The notes: a model not told the origin generated them from the sequence alone. A stretch of 64,000 nucleotides of DNA from Cricetulus griseus (GCF_003668045.3 NC_048597.1:23791960-23855959); one strand, 5' to 3'. Counted from the first letter of the stretch, positions 12,191-24,260 are shown. Numbers and translations are program-made.

Positions 12191-12507
12191 AAAAAGTTTA
12201 GCAACAAAATGGCCAAGCACCATGCATTCCCTGAGAATGGACCAAAGAAACTGAAAGGATTGGAGCCTAAGGTAAAATTACATAACACATAGAATATATC
12301 TTCACATCAGTTTTCTTCCCATTCCTACAGGATCTCTCTTTCCTTGAAAGAATAATAGCCACAAAATACTTATCTCTGCTTAATCCTTGTGAGTATATAT
12401 CTTGACTACATCCCAGTTTAGTTCTGAGATATCTTGATTTGAAGAAGAGATGCCTATGTAAAAAACATACTCTCCAAAAAAAAAAAAAAAAGGCTCTAAG
12501 GACATTT

Positions 12508-12996
12508 TTTTTTAATTTTTTTACTTTTTATAATTGTAATTAGACCAATTTTAAATTAGAAACAAGCTTCTTTTACATGTCAGTCCCAGTTCCCTCTCCC
12601 TCCCCTCCTCCCATGCCTCCCCCACTCCCTATCCCAATCCCTTTCTGCTCCCCAGGGAGGGTGAGGCCTTCTGTGGAGGAATCTTCAAAGTCTGTCATAT
12701 CATTTGAAGCAGGGCCTAGACCCTCCTCTATGTGTCTAGGCTGAGAGAGTATCCCTCTATGTGGAGAGTGCTCCCAAAGTTCATTTGTGTGCTAAGGATA
12801 AATACTGATCCATTACCAGAGGCCCCATAGATTGCCCAGACCTCCAAACTGACCTCCTCATTCAGGGAGGTCTGGAACAGTCCTATTCTGGTTTCCCAGC
12901 TATCAGTCTGGGGTCCTTGAGCAACCACTTGTTCAGGTCAGCTGTTTCTATGGGTTTCTCCAGCTTGGTCTTGACCTCTTTGCTCATCACTCCTCT
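12508..12996 (-). mobile_element. 5'-truncated LINE-1, 3' UTR only, antisense
   Basis: Reverse complement of an L1 3' end: T-rich start, AAACAAGCTTCTTTTACATG, a CCCTCCCC-rich block, AGGGCCTAGACCCTCC, CCCAGCTATCAGTCTGGGG and an end at GGTTTCTCCAGC plus about 35 bases. A 14-bp direct repeat with one mismatch (CTCTAAGGACATTT at 12494-12507, CTCTAAGGGCATTT at 12997-13010) marks the target duplication. Confidence 0.92.
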
Positions 12997-13227
12997 CTCT
13001 AAGGGCATTTATAACCAAATGAAGCACAAATTATTGTAGAAGAGATGAGCATCATACTCCGCTCATCTAGGTGTAAAAACAACAAAAGCAGTTTCTTCTA
13101 TCACATTATTTTCTTTCACCAGTCTTCATTCATTTTCATAATAGACATTTCTTATACTTTCGTTCATCCTCAGTCTTACACGATTGTCACATTTGCAGTA
13201 TATGATGAAACTATTTTTTAAGATAAT

Positions 13228-13400
13228 GGCTAGAGAGATAGCTCAAGGGTGGAAGTGCTTGCTGAGCAAGCATGCCAACATGAATTCTACTCCTGGAACT
13301 CACTTAACATAGAAGGAGAGAAATGACTCAACAGTGTTGTACTTGGACCCGCACAACAACAGAATGACATGTGCACCTTTCCTAACACACAATAAATATA
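13228..13400 (+). mobile_element. SINE with ID-like head (B4/RSINE1-like)
   Basis: The head GGCTAGAGAGATAGCTCAAG followed by AAGTGCTTGCTGAGCAAGCA is tRNA-like as in ID/B4-type SINEs. The body has the worn GGAGAGAAATGACTC and AGAATGACATGTGCACC pieces, then ACACAATAAATA. The subfamily is uncertain. Confidence 0.7.
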
Positions 13401-13460
13401 TAGATGGTTGATACATGGCTAGATGGGTAGATAGACAGACAGGTAGGTAGATAGATGGAT
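13401..13460. repeat. Degenerate GATA/GATG tract after SINE tail
   Basis: AGATGG, TAGATGGGTAGATAGACAGA and similar units follow the SINE tail directly, so the microsatellite probably grew from the tail. Confidence 0.75.
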
Positions 13461-16400
13461 AATTTAAAGTAGTATCAAGAATAAGCTCTAGGAAAATGTT
13501 TCTATTATTGGGCTTTATTAATGAGGTGCTAAGACTTAAATGAGAATTGTGAATTACTCTGATTTCTCTATTAACTAGTGCATTAATTTAACCCAGTCTT
13601 CTATCAATAGACTGTTTCCCCAAATACTGTCATTTTAGTTAGACTTGGAAAGACAGTAGGATACATCAATAATTTTGAGATATTCAGCATCAGGGATTGT
13701 AAGGCCAGCCAGTCAACTGACCTCGTGATAATTCATTATTGTGGAGAATGGAAAGAAAGGAAGGAATGGTTTTGAAACAGAATGTTTGAGGACCATAATT
13801 TTCTTATCTTCCACAGAAGTCTGATAAGGCAAGAATAAAAAGATCATGAGCTGAGTCATTTCCTATCCTACAAACCTGTGCAAACTTATCATGATTAAAC
13901 ATCACCTGCCCTGGTTAGAAGTAAATTGATAAAATAAAATATCAAAAACATAACAAGTAACCAAAGAGGCCTTTGTAGGTAGCATACTAAGACTACTCAT
14001 ATCAAAGTCATGCAAAGGAAGCTTTGGGGGGGGTGGGCATCATTCCATCTAAATTCCTAACAATGCCTCCATCTGGCACTAATCTGAGTTAGGATCAAGT
14101 CTCAGAATCAATTAGGGCAATTACAAATCAATGGAGCACAGAGGAACATCAGTGGTCAATTGACACAAATATAACCAAGCAACCCTTAGATCAGTAAGTA
14201 TGGAGGAAAACAAAGTTTCTACTGTCCGCTGATGCTTTATCCTCAGTCTCACTGGTTACAAGGTTCAGCAAGCATGACAGGGAGGAGGTTGAGAGGAGAA
14301 TGGATTGTGGGGATGACACTTTATGTACAGAAAGACTCTGAAAGGGACCACCTTCCTATCAGCATCACAGAAGCCTGTGCTCAGTGACAGCAAAATATGT
14401 AGAAACCAAAATAATGGATCAAAAGCAGTCAGCTTGAATGTTGCCTAAACCCATAAGCTAAATGTGAACCTGCATCCCCAATTCAAGTTCTTAAAAATTT
14501 TTACAAAACTTTCAATTATCATTCTACTATGTACTGAAAATTCATCCAGTAATCTTAACCATTAGTACTTAGTTTAGCATTCTCTTCTGGGATATCTTAG
14601 GAGCCAAAGAGCATGGACTGTCTGGTCTAGAAAAACAGCAGAGAAAAGAATTCAACTATTGAAGCCCAGCATCCTCCAGACATAACATTTCAATTATTCA
14701 CCAATGTGTATGGTTTCCTGGTAGATGGCTTTATTCCAGAAAGAATAGACAACATCCATCTCTCCTGGCCTTGCAGGGAGGAGACTGGTAGCTAATAATA
14801 GAGGGCTGAAGTGAACATTCAAAGTACATATGTTTTTAAAGGAGCCATGCATTTCTAGCTAAAATAAGTGGCTTGAGAATAGAACCTATGAAGAGTTGTA
14901 ATATAATGCACTAGGCAAATAAGCAAGATGTGTTTTAAAGAATCCAAACAGCTCATAGTCTCCTCCTGCTGGGTACACTTCTAACAACTTGGCATTAGCA
15001 CACACCTTCCTCTGAATGGAAGAGAACAAAGAGAAAGAACAAACGAGATATAAAACAGAAAACAAAAATGCCCCAGGGTTGTTCTGAACTCCAGCAGCTC
15101 AGCCTCAGTGAAGGATGCTTCATCAGCACAGTGGGTTGTTCACAGGCACACAGGTCTATGCCCTAGAAAATGCCTCTGAAGTAGATCACTAATCAGACAA
15201 AACAAAGAATTTTAAAGAGCAGATGAATTTAAAAAAAATAAAAGTGGTATGTCTGGTGGGAAGAATATTACGTCACCTCACCTGCTCTGGAATCGGTATG
15301 CTGGCACCATGTAACTGTCTGGAGATTTTTCTCCAGGCAAAACAAGACTGGAATTATTTATGTTTTCATTGTGTCACATTACACGAAGCTACAACGCATA
15401 ATAATTGGAAAAGAGAAGCCTCAGGTGACACAGATGGCAGCACCAATTGTTTAAGGGGGAGGGGGGCAACTGATCACAAGCTTTGCATTAAAACTACTCT
15501 GACAAATGAAATCATCATAGGGAGAAAATAGAACTGTGATTGAATAACAATTCTGGGTTCGTGTCACCTTCCTCCATATCCAGATTCATCTCTGCCATTA
15601 AAGTAGTTTCAGAGTAAAATAAGGACACAGTTTCTTGTTTCCCAGGAATAGAGATTAAACACCGTGAGAGAAGCAAGGAGAATTCCCTGAACATCTATGA
15701 GGGATCTGATTTAGAAAATGAAGGTATACGGATTTGCTGCCCTTAAGCACCCTTCCTTGCCCATCACACATGACCAGTCTCTGTGTTCCTTCTCTCTGCT
15801 GTGTGGGAACAGTGGCAGCAAGATAATAGAGAAACAGAAGAGAGAGGGTGGCTAGTTTAAATATGATTTTCCATTTTCTCAAGGCCTCCATGGAGGTGTC
15901 AGCTTACATAAAAATAGCAGATACATAGAGCATTTAAACAACCTTTTCTGAAATGTTTATGGCTGTGATCTCATGTTGAGGGTGTCATTTGTATAACCTT
16001 AATATTTAAGATGTCTCTGCTGCTCTTTACTTCCTTGCCCTTTATATTGAACAATGACACTGTTGACAAGGAGAGCATCAAATACAGCTGCCAAGTGTGA
16101 TGCATAACCCAGAGGCTTTGCAAAAGCAGGGTGCATGTGTCTCTCACCCTGCTGCTCATAGCCACAGACATCCTGCTCAGCACCAGGCTGAGTTTGGAAA
16201 TGTCCTTGTACACCCAAAGCAGCCTCTATTATTTTTCTCTGTCTCATGGCTTCTAGAGAGCTAAGCTGAAGATTTCTCTTTGTGAGTCTTTTGAGGTTTT
16301 GTTGCCTGCAGTTCTCAGTCTGTCCCCCTTCTCATTCTATCATAAGCTGCTTGGACATCTCCCGCTCTTCTCTCTTCTGTGTGTGACTTGCCTTAAGAGG

Positions 16401-16745
16401 CTCACTTACACTTGCAAGCTTCCCATGCTGGTTGTCAGGCTGAGCCACAGGATTTCATTTTCAGTGAGTGTTGTGGTTCTTGATGTTCCTTTTGATATAA
16501 ATAGAGCTCAGAAATTTCCAGCTCCAAAAAAGAGCATTCCATGCAAAGCCTTGTGGGTAATAGGGGAAGGCTCAAAGGAGATTAATGAACTGATCCTGCC
16601 AAGGAACTCCTCCCCAGGTAGTCCCAGAGTGAAAAGTTGCCATCTGCAACCTGCTCTATTGCTTTATGTTTCACCATTTTGAAGGGTGGTCTTCAGAAAG
16701 AGGATCACACTTAGTTGCCTTTCAAATATTTACAAACTATTCTAG
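13461..16745. other. Unique DNA, no gene recognised
   Basis: No repeat family or gene is recognised in about 3.3 kb. Frames at 15223-15531 and 16299-16682 are moderately long but have no family motif. A CRE-like TTACGTCA beside CACCTG occurs near 15268-15283. Confidence 0.45.
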
Positions 16746-16747
16746 GA

Positions 16748-16925
16748 CAAGCAAAATGGCTCAGTGAATGAACTCATTTGTTCCATAGGCCTGATAACTG
16801 GATTCCGATCCCTGAATTCCATAGTGGAAAGAGAGAAGCAACTCCAATTTTCCCCTCCTCCATATGCTTGCATAGCATACACATCTGCACACATAGCACA
16901 CACATCTGCACAATTATGATCAAAG
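16748..16925 (+). mobile_element. SINE, RSINE1/B4-like
   Basis: A degenerate tRNA-like head (AAAATGGCTCAGTGAATGAA, then GCCTGATAACTGGATTCCGA) is followed by GTGGAAAGAGAGAAGCAACTC and a CACATCTGCACACATAGCAC-type tail. The order fits the RSINE1/B4 group; exact assignment is uncertain. Confidence 0.6.
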
Positions 16926-16986
16926 TGAAACAAAATCACAAGCAAGGACTCTAATCTCAACTGTTACTCTGGTTAACAATCACTTG

Positions 16987-17134
16987 GCCTGTCAGTGGTG
17001 GTACACGCCTTTAATCCCAGCACAGGCAGGTAGATCTCTGGGAGTTCAAGGCCAACCCAGTCTACAGAATGAGTTACAGGACAGACTCCAAAGCTACAGA
17101 GAATCCCTGTCTCAGAAAAACAGACAAGCAAAAA
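16987..17134 (+). mobile_element. B1 SINE
   Basis: B1 hallmarks in order: GGTGGTACACGCCTTTAATC, CCCAGCAC, GGCAGGTAGATCTCTGGGAG, TTCAAGGCCAACCCAGTCTA, CAAAGCTACAGAGAATCCCT, GTCTCAGAAAAACA. It is 7SL-derived, in sense, and has a short A-rich tail. Confidence 0.95.
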
Positions 17135-18072
17135 TACTTTTCAGAAAGCTTACAAGCCCTTAGACTATATGGTATATAGACAACTTTTACTCCGGTATCT
17201 CCATGGATCATCTTTAAATTGTGAGTAACCATCACAGCATTAGTTGGGCACTATTACTTCAGTTCTAATCCAGAAAAAGACATGCATCAGTAATTCTTGG
17301 TGTTCAGCTGGGTCCTTATTTCCTGAGTTACTTTATATGCAGGATATCTTCTGTAATTTGTAAAGATGTTCATAATCTTTTGAGCTAGAACAGCTTCCCC
17401 AGAGGCTAAGTTTCTATCTAATAGCATATTCTTCATTTCTCATCTCCCCCAGGTGCCCTCAAGAAAAGATTACTCTTAAGATTAATCCATATTCTATTCA
17501 TACCTTAACACCATTAGTGAAGAAAAACGTCTCTACCACATTCCCTTGGTTGTCACACATGTGGCCATATCCTCTTATATCTAGAGGTCATAACTAATTC
17601 TGTTTATACCCATTAATTCTAGCCTACTAATTACTGAAATAATACCAATTCAAATTCCTGAGAGCTGTGTCTGAAAAGTCTCATGTATAAGGCTCAAGAG
17701 GAATGCTAAGACATAGCCTATAGGGATAATAAAAGTATTAAAAGAGTTATTAATGTCATAGGCAGATAGACAGACATCAGGCTGAGGAGGGTCTGAAGGG
17801 AGTTCAGTCACCAACATCATAGATTAAAAGATAGCATGGTGAGGACACTGATGAGAGTTCACACCAAAAGGCAGAGTGGAGATAGCTTCTTATAGATCTG
17901 TAAGGAAGAAGGCTTCAGGTAGTGAAGGGATCTAAAGTCCTCAGTCAGAGTTGAAGGAGTATTTCATAGCAGGAATGTGTAGCTCTGAGAAAATGGAGAG
18001 AGGATGGCAAATCCAGTTAGTGTATCAACCATTGGGACTTAGAAATGTGTAGCTACAAAATAACTGCCAGCC
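17135..18072. other. Unique DNA, no gene recognised
   Basis: No gene or named repeat seen. Confidence 0.45.
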
Positions 18073-18340
18073 TGTTGGGGGATATTTGTACAGTGTTTGA
18101 AGATGTATTACTGTGCTTGGTGTAACAAAAAACTGAATAGCCAGCCAGATATGGAGGAAGCACAGTCCACATGGCAGGATGTAGATTAATAGAAATGGGT
18201 TAATTTAAGTTATAAAAACTAAGAAGGAACAGGCCTAAGCTATAAGCTTAGCTTTCATAATTAGTAAGAATACTCCGTGTCATTATTTGGAATTTGGCTG
18301 GAACACAGAGAAAGATTCATTATATGTGGTAACAAACATG
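18073..18340 (+). mobile_element. LTR-like rodent repeat, sense
   Basis: It begins TGTTGGGGGATATTTGTACA and carries the core GGGTTAATTTAAGTTATAAA followed by CATAATTAGTAAGAATACTC and CGTGTCATTATTTGG. I know this core from abundant muroid LTR-like repeats of the ERVK type. Diverged versions of the same core appear antisense at 40065 and 41037. No internal retroviral genes adjoin it, so it would be a solo LTR or non-autonomous element. Confidence 0.55.
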
Positions 18341-18450
18341 GGGCAGTAGACAAAAGCATTCATCTACTTATTCTTTATCAATAAATCTTGGGAGTCAAAT
18401 ATCAGGGTAAAAACCTGATTGATCAGAGAAATGGAAGAGAAGTAATCATT

Positions 18451-18452
<2 letters not shown>

Positions 18453-18514
<62 letters not shown>
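18453..18514. repeat. TC microsatellite
   Basis: About 31 uninterrupted TC units. Confidence 0.97.
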
Positions 18515-18516
<2 letters not shown>

Positions 18517-18859
18517 TCCTAGATCCAAAAGGTTGAGCATCTCTGTAAGCTCCTTCCTACTACTATTTGTGTCTCTCTATTTGCCCTGGGTCCCCTAAAA
18601 CTTTTGTGACTAATTTGGACAACTAGTAGCTATCATTTTTTTCTATTTATGAAAGCTCATATACGTGTTTCCTCTCTTGTTTAAGGTATTTTTGTATATT
18701 GTTACAAATTTAAGGTTATTTTTGTTACACCATTTATATGTTTCTGCTCTTCTTTAAGGTATTGTACCTATGCAGCTCATTTAACAATGCAATGTTTATT
18801 TCTAGTTGTTGAAAGTTATTATTACAAACTACTGAAAACAATTAAGAAACGCAGGTTAG

Positions 18860-19030
18860 CCGGGCGTTGGTGGCACACTCCTTTAATCCCAGCACTCAGG
18901 AGGAAGAAGCAGGAGGATCTCTGTGAGTTCGAGACCACCCTGGTCTACAAGATGTAGTTCCAGGACAGCCTCCAAAGCCACAGAGAAACCCTGTCTCGAA
19001 AAACCAAAAAAAAAAAAAAAAAAAAAAAAA
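18860..19030 (+). mobile_element. B1 SINE with 16-bp TSD
   Basis: Well-preserved B1: CCGGGCGTTGGTGGCACACT, TTTAATCCCAGCACTCAGGA, GATCTCTGTGAGTTCGAGAC, CCACAGAGAAACCCTGTCTC, then a long A tail. The repeat AAGAAACGCAGGTTAG flanks it exactly at 18844-18859 and 19031-19046. The clean duplication, kept CpGs and long A tail suggest a younger copy than the other B1s here. Confidence 0.97.
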
Positions 19031-19046
19031 AAGAAACGCAGGTTAG

Positions 19047-19689
19047 TTATTATCTATAATAATCAAACTTGTAGTCATGTTTTCATGATCAAACAGAAAT
19101 ATGTTTAAGATAGACAGGCAGTCTTCAAGCACTTTAGAGATCTACAAAATATGGCATTCAAGATATTTTAATAACATAAGGCTTTCCATGACAGTGAGAC
19201 ACGTTTTCTCCTGGCATCACCAATTTACTTCAAAAAAGGATGAAGAACCTCTATATAGAGTTTGCTTTCTTTGTGGCAAAAAGTAGCCACTGGCAAGAAA
19301 CTGCCCATGTTTTAACTGCTGACAGTATGCTGTCCATACTGGACAAGCAGGACACAAAAGGAAGTGACTGCCAAACTTTACCAACACAAGGTATGACAGT
19401 CCTTAAAAATTCCTGCTTCACAGAAAAGTCTATCAGATATTCTAAGCCTGCACGCCCCCTGAAGGTGCATGTCATTGTGTATGATTAAAAGAAAAACCAA
19501 TAATCAGATCTATTTAATGAAATGGGTTTTATTCAAAACCAAATCCCATCGTGTTGTAGCTAGTCGTTCATTCACCCATTCTGTAAGCACCCTTATGTTT
19601 CATGTTACAGACCTTATGCTTAAGATAGATCAAGGTAAAATTCAATTTTAACTTCAAAATGTCAGTAATTATGACATAAAATTTTCACT
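19047..19689. other. Unique DNA, no gene recognised
   Basis: Several short overlapping frames on both strands, none with a motif. Confidence 0.4.
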
Positions 19690-19760
19690 GACTAGTTTTA
19701 TCTGTTAACTTGAAACACCATAGAATCATTTGGAACAAAGTCTTAATAAAGAATTGCCTA

Positions 19761-20139
19761 CATGGACCCCAGTCTGATAACTGGTAAACCAGCATAGGAC
19801 TGTTCCAGACCCCCTGAACAAGGAGGTCAGTTTGGAGGTTTGGGCAATCTATGGGGCCTCTGGTAGTATATTAGTACTTATCCCTAGTACACAAATGGGC
19901 TTTGGGAGCCTACTCCAGATAGAGGGGTACTCTCTTGGCCTAGACACACGGGGGAGGGTCTAGGCCCTGCTCCAAATAAGACAGACGTTAGAGATCCCCT
20001 ATGGAAGGCCTCACCCTCCTTGGGGAGCAGATGGGGTTGGGATAGGCGTGGCGGGACCGGGGAGGAGGGGAGGGAAAGGGAACTGGGATTGACATGTGAA
20101 AGAAGCTAGTTTCTGATTTTAAAAAATAAATAAATAAGT
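19761..20139 (+). mobile_element. 5'-truncated LINE-1, 3' UTR only, sense
   Basis: L1 3' UTR blocks in order: CATGGACCCCAGTCTGATAA, GGGGCCTCTGGTAGTATATT, GGGTCTAGGCCCTGC, a GGGGAGGAGGGGAGGG stretch, GGGATTGACATGTGAAAGAA, then an A-rich tail. Flanked by AGAATTGCCTA (19750-19760) and AGAATTGTCTA (20140-20150), an 11-bp duplication with one change. It interrupts the older repeat listed at 19690. Confidence 0.92.
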
Positions 20140-20320
20140 AGAATTGTCTATACCATCTGGCCTATGGATACCTGGGTAGGCTTGTCATGAATATTAGTTG
20201 GTGAAGAAAGGCCCAGTTCATTGAAGGCAACACCTTTCCCTAGGTAATATGGTCCTGGATACTATAAGAGAGTAGAACACTATGACAGTAATCAGGCAAA
20301 AGTGTGGATAGCTCTCTCTC

Positions 20321-20516
20321 TCCCTCCTCCTCCTCCTCCTCCTCCTCCTCCTCCTCCTCCTCTTCCTCCTCCTCCTCTTCCTCTTCCTCCTCCTCTTCCT
20401 CCTCCTCTTCCTCCTCCTCATCCTCTTCTTCTTCTTCTTCTTCTTCTTCTTCTTCTTCTTCTTCTTCTTCTTCTTCTTCTTCTTCTTCTTCTTCTTCTTC
20501 TTCTTCTCTTCTTCTT
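20321..20516. repeat. CCT then CTT (GAA) triplet tract
   Basis: About 100 bases of CCT/CTTCCT units lead into about 93 bases of nearly pure CTT (GAA on the minus strand, about 31 units). The long Glu, Ser, Leu and Arg frames across it are artefacts. Confidence 0.97.
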
Positions 20517-20829
20517 GTATATCTGATGTGACTAGGTGCTTGACTTCTCATGATGACTTGTCTCAATAATGGACTATAAAATTTAATTGTAAGCCCAAAA
20601 AGCTCTTTCTCCCCCAGTTTGCCTGTTTTTGTCAGGATATTTTACTGAAACAGAAATGAAACTAGAATGGTATGCTATTTTAAAAAATGTTATGAAAACA
20701 AACAGTAGATGTACAAAGATTCTGTTTGGTTTTTTTATTGTTGTTGGATTGATTGGTTGGTTAGTCAGGTTGCTGATTAGCTGTTTAGCACATTGGTTAG
20801 TGGATTTTTGTTGTTTGTTTCTTTAATTT

Positions 20830-21020
20830 ACATGTATATATGTATGTATTCCTGTTTGTGAGATGCTACATTCTGTGTGAGGGCCCACAGAGTTCAGAAT
20901 ATTGGATCATATTCCCTTGAGCCAGAGTTTCAGCTAGCTCTGGGAGTGTTGGGAAAACAATGCATGTCTTCAAAAAGATCAGTAAGTGCTCTTAACCGAT
21001 GAGCCATCTCTCTAGCATAG
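20830..21020 (-). mobile_element. B3/B2-type SINE, antisense
   Basis: The end AAGTGCTCTTAACCGATGAG followed by CCATCTCTCTAGCAT is the reverse complement of the B2/B3 head (GCTGGAGAGATGGCTCA type). Diverged body pieces (TGTGAGGGCCCACAGAGTTC, TTGAGCCAGAGTTTCAGCTA) precede it. Confidence 0.8.
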
Positions 21021-21317
21021 GTTTTGAAAGAGTAGAGATAATGCTCCTGAGATATTGCTTGGATTGAATTTATGTCTGGTTTATTTTTTCTAGATAGTTC
21101 TTATAAGAGACAAAAACTAGCATGTGTTTCTAAAGCATCCTTTACATGCAATAAAATGTCTAGAGATAATGATTCAGATATCAGATCAGGTCTAGAAGGT
21201 TTTGTAAATAATCCTAAATTCAACAGTCCAAACAGTTTAAAAAACTAATGGGGTAATCTGAAATATTTTCAGCAAAATATCAGCAATTGTATGAAACATA
21301 AATAATGCTGCCTCTCA

Positions 21318-21385
21318 GGATGGAGCCCACTGGCAGAGCACTTGTTTAACATACTTTGGGTTTGGACTTCATCACTGGTAAAATG
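21318..21385 (+). mobile_element. ID-like SINE fragment
   Basis: GATGGAGCCCACTGGCAGAG and CACTTGTTTAACATACTTTG, then GGACTTCATCACTGG, matches the ID pattern (tRNA-derived, ...AGTGGTAGAGC...TTGCCTAGCA...). It is degenerate; an additional tRNA-like stretch follows at about 21395-21470. Confidence 0.55.
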
Positions 21386-21470
21386 AAAAAAGAAGGCAAG
21401 AGAGCTGACTCCGCATGTAAAGGCACCTGCTGCTAAGAAAATTGGGGGAATACCATGTGTTTCCATCTCT

Positions 21471-22974
21471 GAATGGAATCAGGAGCAATGGGATCCAAAC
21501 CCAATATGCAGACTTGTGAGTGTCTTTATATCGAATGACTATATAGTGTTCATGGACTTCAACTTCATGATCAGTATCATTGAAGAAATGCTTGACCCCC
21601 TTTTTTACTTTCCGAGGATGACTGATGCCCAGTATGATACCTTTTTATATATAAGATGTTAGTACTTAAACCAGAAGCCATTTGATCCTCATAAGCCATT
21701 AATCAGCAGGCAAATGTTGACTTTCATTTATCTCTCAGAGCCAAGGATTTCTGTCTTTGCCAGTATTCACAGTAAGTTCCTTATATAGCCATTTGATACA
21801 TCAAAACTGGGGATTCAGAATGTGCAGTCACTAAGCATTACACAAATGTGTATACATTATACAAATATGTATACACAATTGTATAAGGTACATAGTCAAG
21901 TTTTAAAAAAATACTGTCTAAAGTTTTTAATGACAGTTTTTTTCTGGTAAGTTTTGACTTCTAATAAAAGGGCAACCAATACCTCCAGGTAATCTTTGAA
22001 ATGAAGGAAGAAACAGTTTGTTTGTTCTCTGAATTCTCATTCATTTTTCTTGTGTACTTTATTACTACAAGAAAAATAGTTGAATGAGACAGGATTTTTG
22101 CTATAGATGATTCTCTTCTCTAAATGTTAAGAACCCTCTCGACTTCTCAATAATACCTTGATTATATTATTGTATCTTTCCCTGACAACAAATGATAGAA
22201 AAGTAAATAAAGAAAGCAGAGTTCAAATTATTCACTGGCATTGGATGTGTGTGGCTCCAAATATCCTGAAATAAGATTAGCAACTAAAATAAAATATTGC
22301 ATGCACCAATGATATACAAATTGTGCACAAAGTTAGAAGAAAAGTGTTTATCATTGTGAGAATATCATTATTTATACTTATTTTGGATTGGGCTTCTGTT
22401 GTTTTACGTCTGAGAGATTGGAAATACATGATTACTGTGTTTATTAGTTTGCTTTTGTTTGCACATAATGGAAAACACAACTCAAACAAGCTTGGCTAAT
22501 TAAGACAATTGCATGTTTTGTGACTGAGAAGATTCTCAGGTAGTTACCACAGCTCAAAGGGTATTAATAGCAATTACTTTTATTCTGTTTTTAATTCTCA
22601 ACTCCTCTTCCATAATGTTTATCTCATTCAATGGTAGCATCTCACTTCATGGTTCATGCTGTAGCCCAGTGGCTGCCAAGAAATCTTCCATTCACAATAC
22701 TATCCAACATGAAAAACTCCTGTAACACTGCCTCTAAATAGATAACTTGAGATACATCCTGATTAGACTAGTTAAATAGTTAACTAGGTAATCTGTAACC
22801 TATCTTCCATACCCAATAGATTGCATGCTACTTTGGTATAATGCAATCGTATAAGTTTTCTATAATACATAAAGGAGTGTTCATTAAAACAGGATATTGT
22901 GCAAACTGGAATGAGGAAATTTAGAAGTCAAGAAAATTTACCTTCTGAGCTAAATATCAAATATATACACTAAA
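21471..22974. other. Unique AT-rich DNA, no gene recognised
   Basis: No gene or named repeat seen. Confidence 0.45.
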
Positions 22975-23882
22975 TATATTCAAGAAATAAACACAGGCGG
23001 TCATTGCAAGCTGACAAAGGTGGCAAGAACATGCAAAAAAGAAATGATATCTAAAATTTGGTGTTGGCAAACTGTATATCCATACCATAAGACTGAAATT
23101 AATCATTTGCTTCACTTCACATTTAAAAATCATCCCAAAATGCATTACCAAAAAAATTACCAGATGAGGATATAAAGATATAAAGAAATCTACACAACAC
23201 TCGTCTAGGCACATTTTTTATTATGGTATCAAAATATAGCAGCAAAAACAAAAATAAAGGAATGTGATTATTACACCTAATTGAAAAGCTAAACAACAAT
23301 AAAACAATAAGATAAAGTCTTTGCAAATAACTACTCTGATAAAGGGTTAATATATAATATATACATGGCATGCCAGCAACTCAATAGCAAAAAAAGAAAA
23401 AAAAAAAAACAGTAAATTAATCAGGTTTTAAAATTGAGGACCTGACAGACATTTCTTAAAAGAAGACATACAAATAGTCAGTATGTATATGAAAATATGC
23501 TCATTATGACTAATTATCAAGGAAATGCAAATTAAATCCACAATGAGATATCACTTCATGCCCATTAGAATGGCTATTATCCAAATGAGGAAAGATAAAA
23601 AGCACTGGTGAGGATGTAGAGAAAGGGAAGCTTTGAACACTGCTGGTGGGAATGCAAATTAGTGCAGTCATTATGGAAAACAATATAGAAGTTTCTCAAA
23701 AAGTAAAAATAGAACTATGATATGATCCAGTAATGCTGTTCCTGGGCATACATCCAAAAATAAAATGAACTACTTTGGCCAAGTGATCTGACACACTCCT
23801 GTGTTCTTGGAAACATTATTTGTAATAACTGTTATGTGGGATCAGCCTAAATTTTCATCAGTGGATAAATGTATAAGGAACA

Positions 23883-23936
<54 letters not shown>

Positions 23937-24260
23937 ATGTATACATGTGTGCACCTTGGAAAACTATTTAGGCTAAAAAAGAAGTTGGACTGTCATGGAT
24001 GGCCCATGAGAACACTACATAAGGGGTAATAATGGAAGGCACAGAAAGTCAAACTCTTCTGGCCTTATTCATGTGTGGAATCTCTAAAAGTACAGTTCAC
24101 AGAGCAGACAAAAGAATGGGTAACCAGGGCAGAGAGTGAGAGGGTGGATCTTTGATAGATAATTATGAAAATACAATTTCTACTAAATATGAGGAATAAG
24201 TTCAAACATCTACTTCATGTCATAAGTGACTAGTTAATACTTCATTTTGAAAACCCCTAA
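22975..24260 (+). mobile_element. Ancient LINE-1, ORF2 3' end, sense
   Basis: Diverged but ordered L1 ORF2 3' blocks: GACAAAGGTGGCAAGAACAT, AAACTGTATATCCATACCAT, GTCTTTGCAAATAACTACTC, GACAGACATTTCTTAAAAGA, CAAGGAAATGCAAATTAAAT, CACAATGAGATATCACTTCA, GCTGGTGGGAATGCAAATTA, TATGATCCAGTAATGCTGTT, TTCATGTGTGGAATCTCTAA. These fit an old mammalian L1 (L1MA/L1MB age), older than the rodent L1 tails elsewhere in the window. All frames are broken. A later CA microsatellite sits inside. Confidence 0.88.
23884..23934. repeat. AC microsatellite inside the ancient L1
   Basis: About 25 uninterrupted AC units. Confidence 0.97.

Larger units (their letters stand above)
19690..20665 (+). repeat. Old rodent repeat split by an L1 and a CCT/CTT tract
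   Basis: Pieces of one degenerate repeat flank the inserts: ATCTGTTAACTTGAAACACC and AGAATCATTTGGAA before the L1; AATTGTCTATACCATCTGGC, TGGTCCTGGATACTATAAGA and the end TTTTTGTCAGGATATTTTAC after it. This order resembles a common rodent repeat whose end is the reverse complement of the repeat at 3735. The family name is uncertain. Confidence 0.55.

Noticed and set aside
20218..20566. Glu-rich, Arg-rich, Ser-rich and Leu-rich frames of about 70-108 residues
   Set aside because: Products of the CCT/CTT tract read in different frames.
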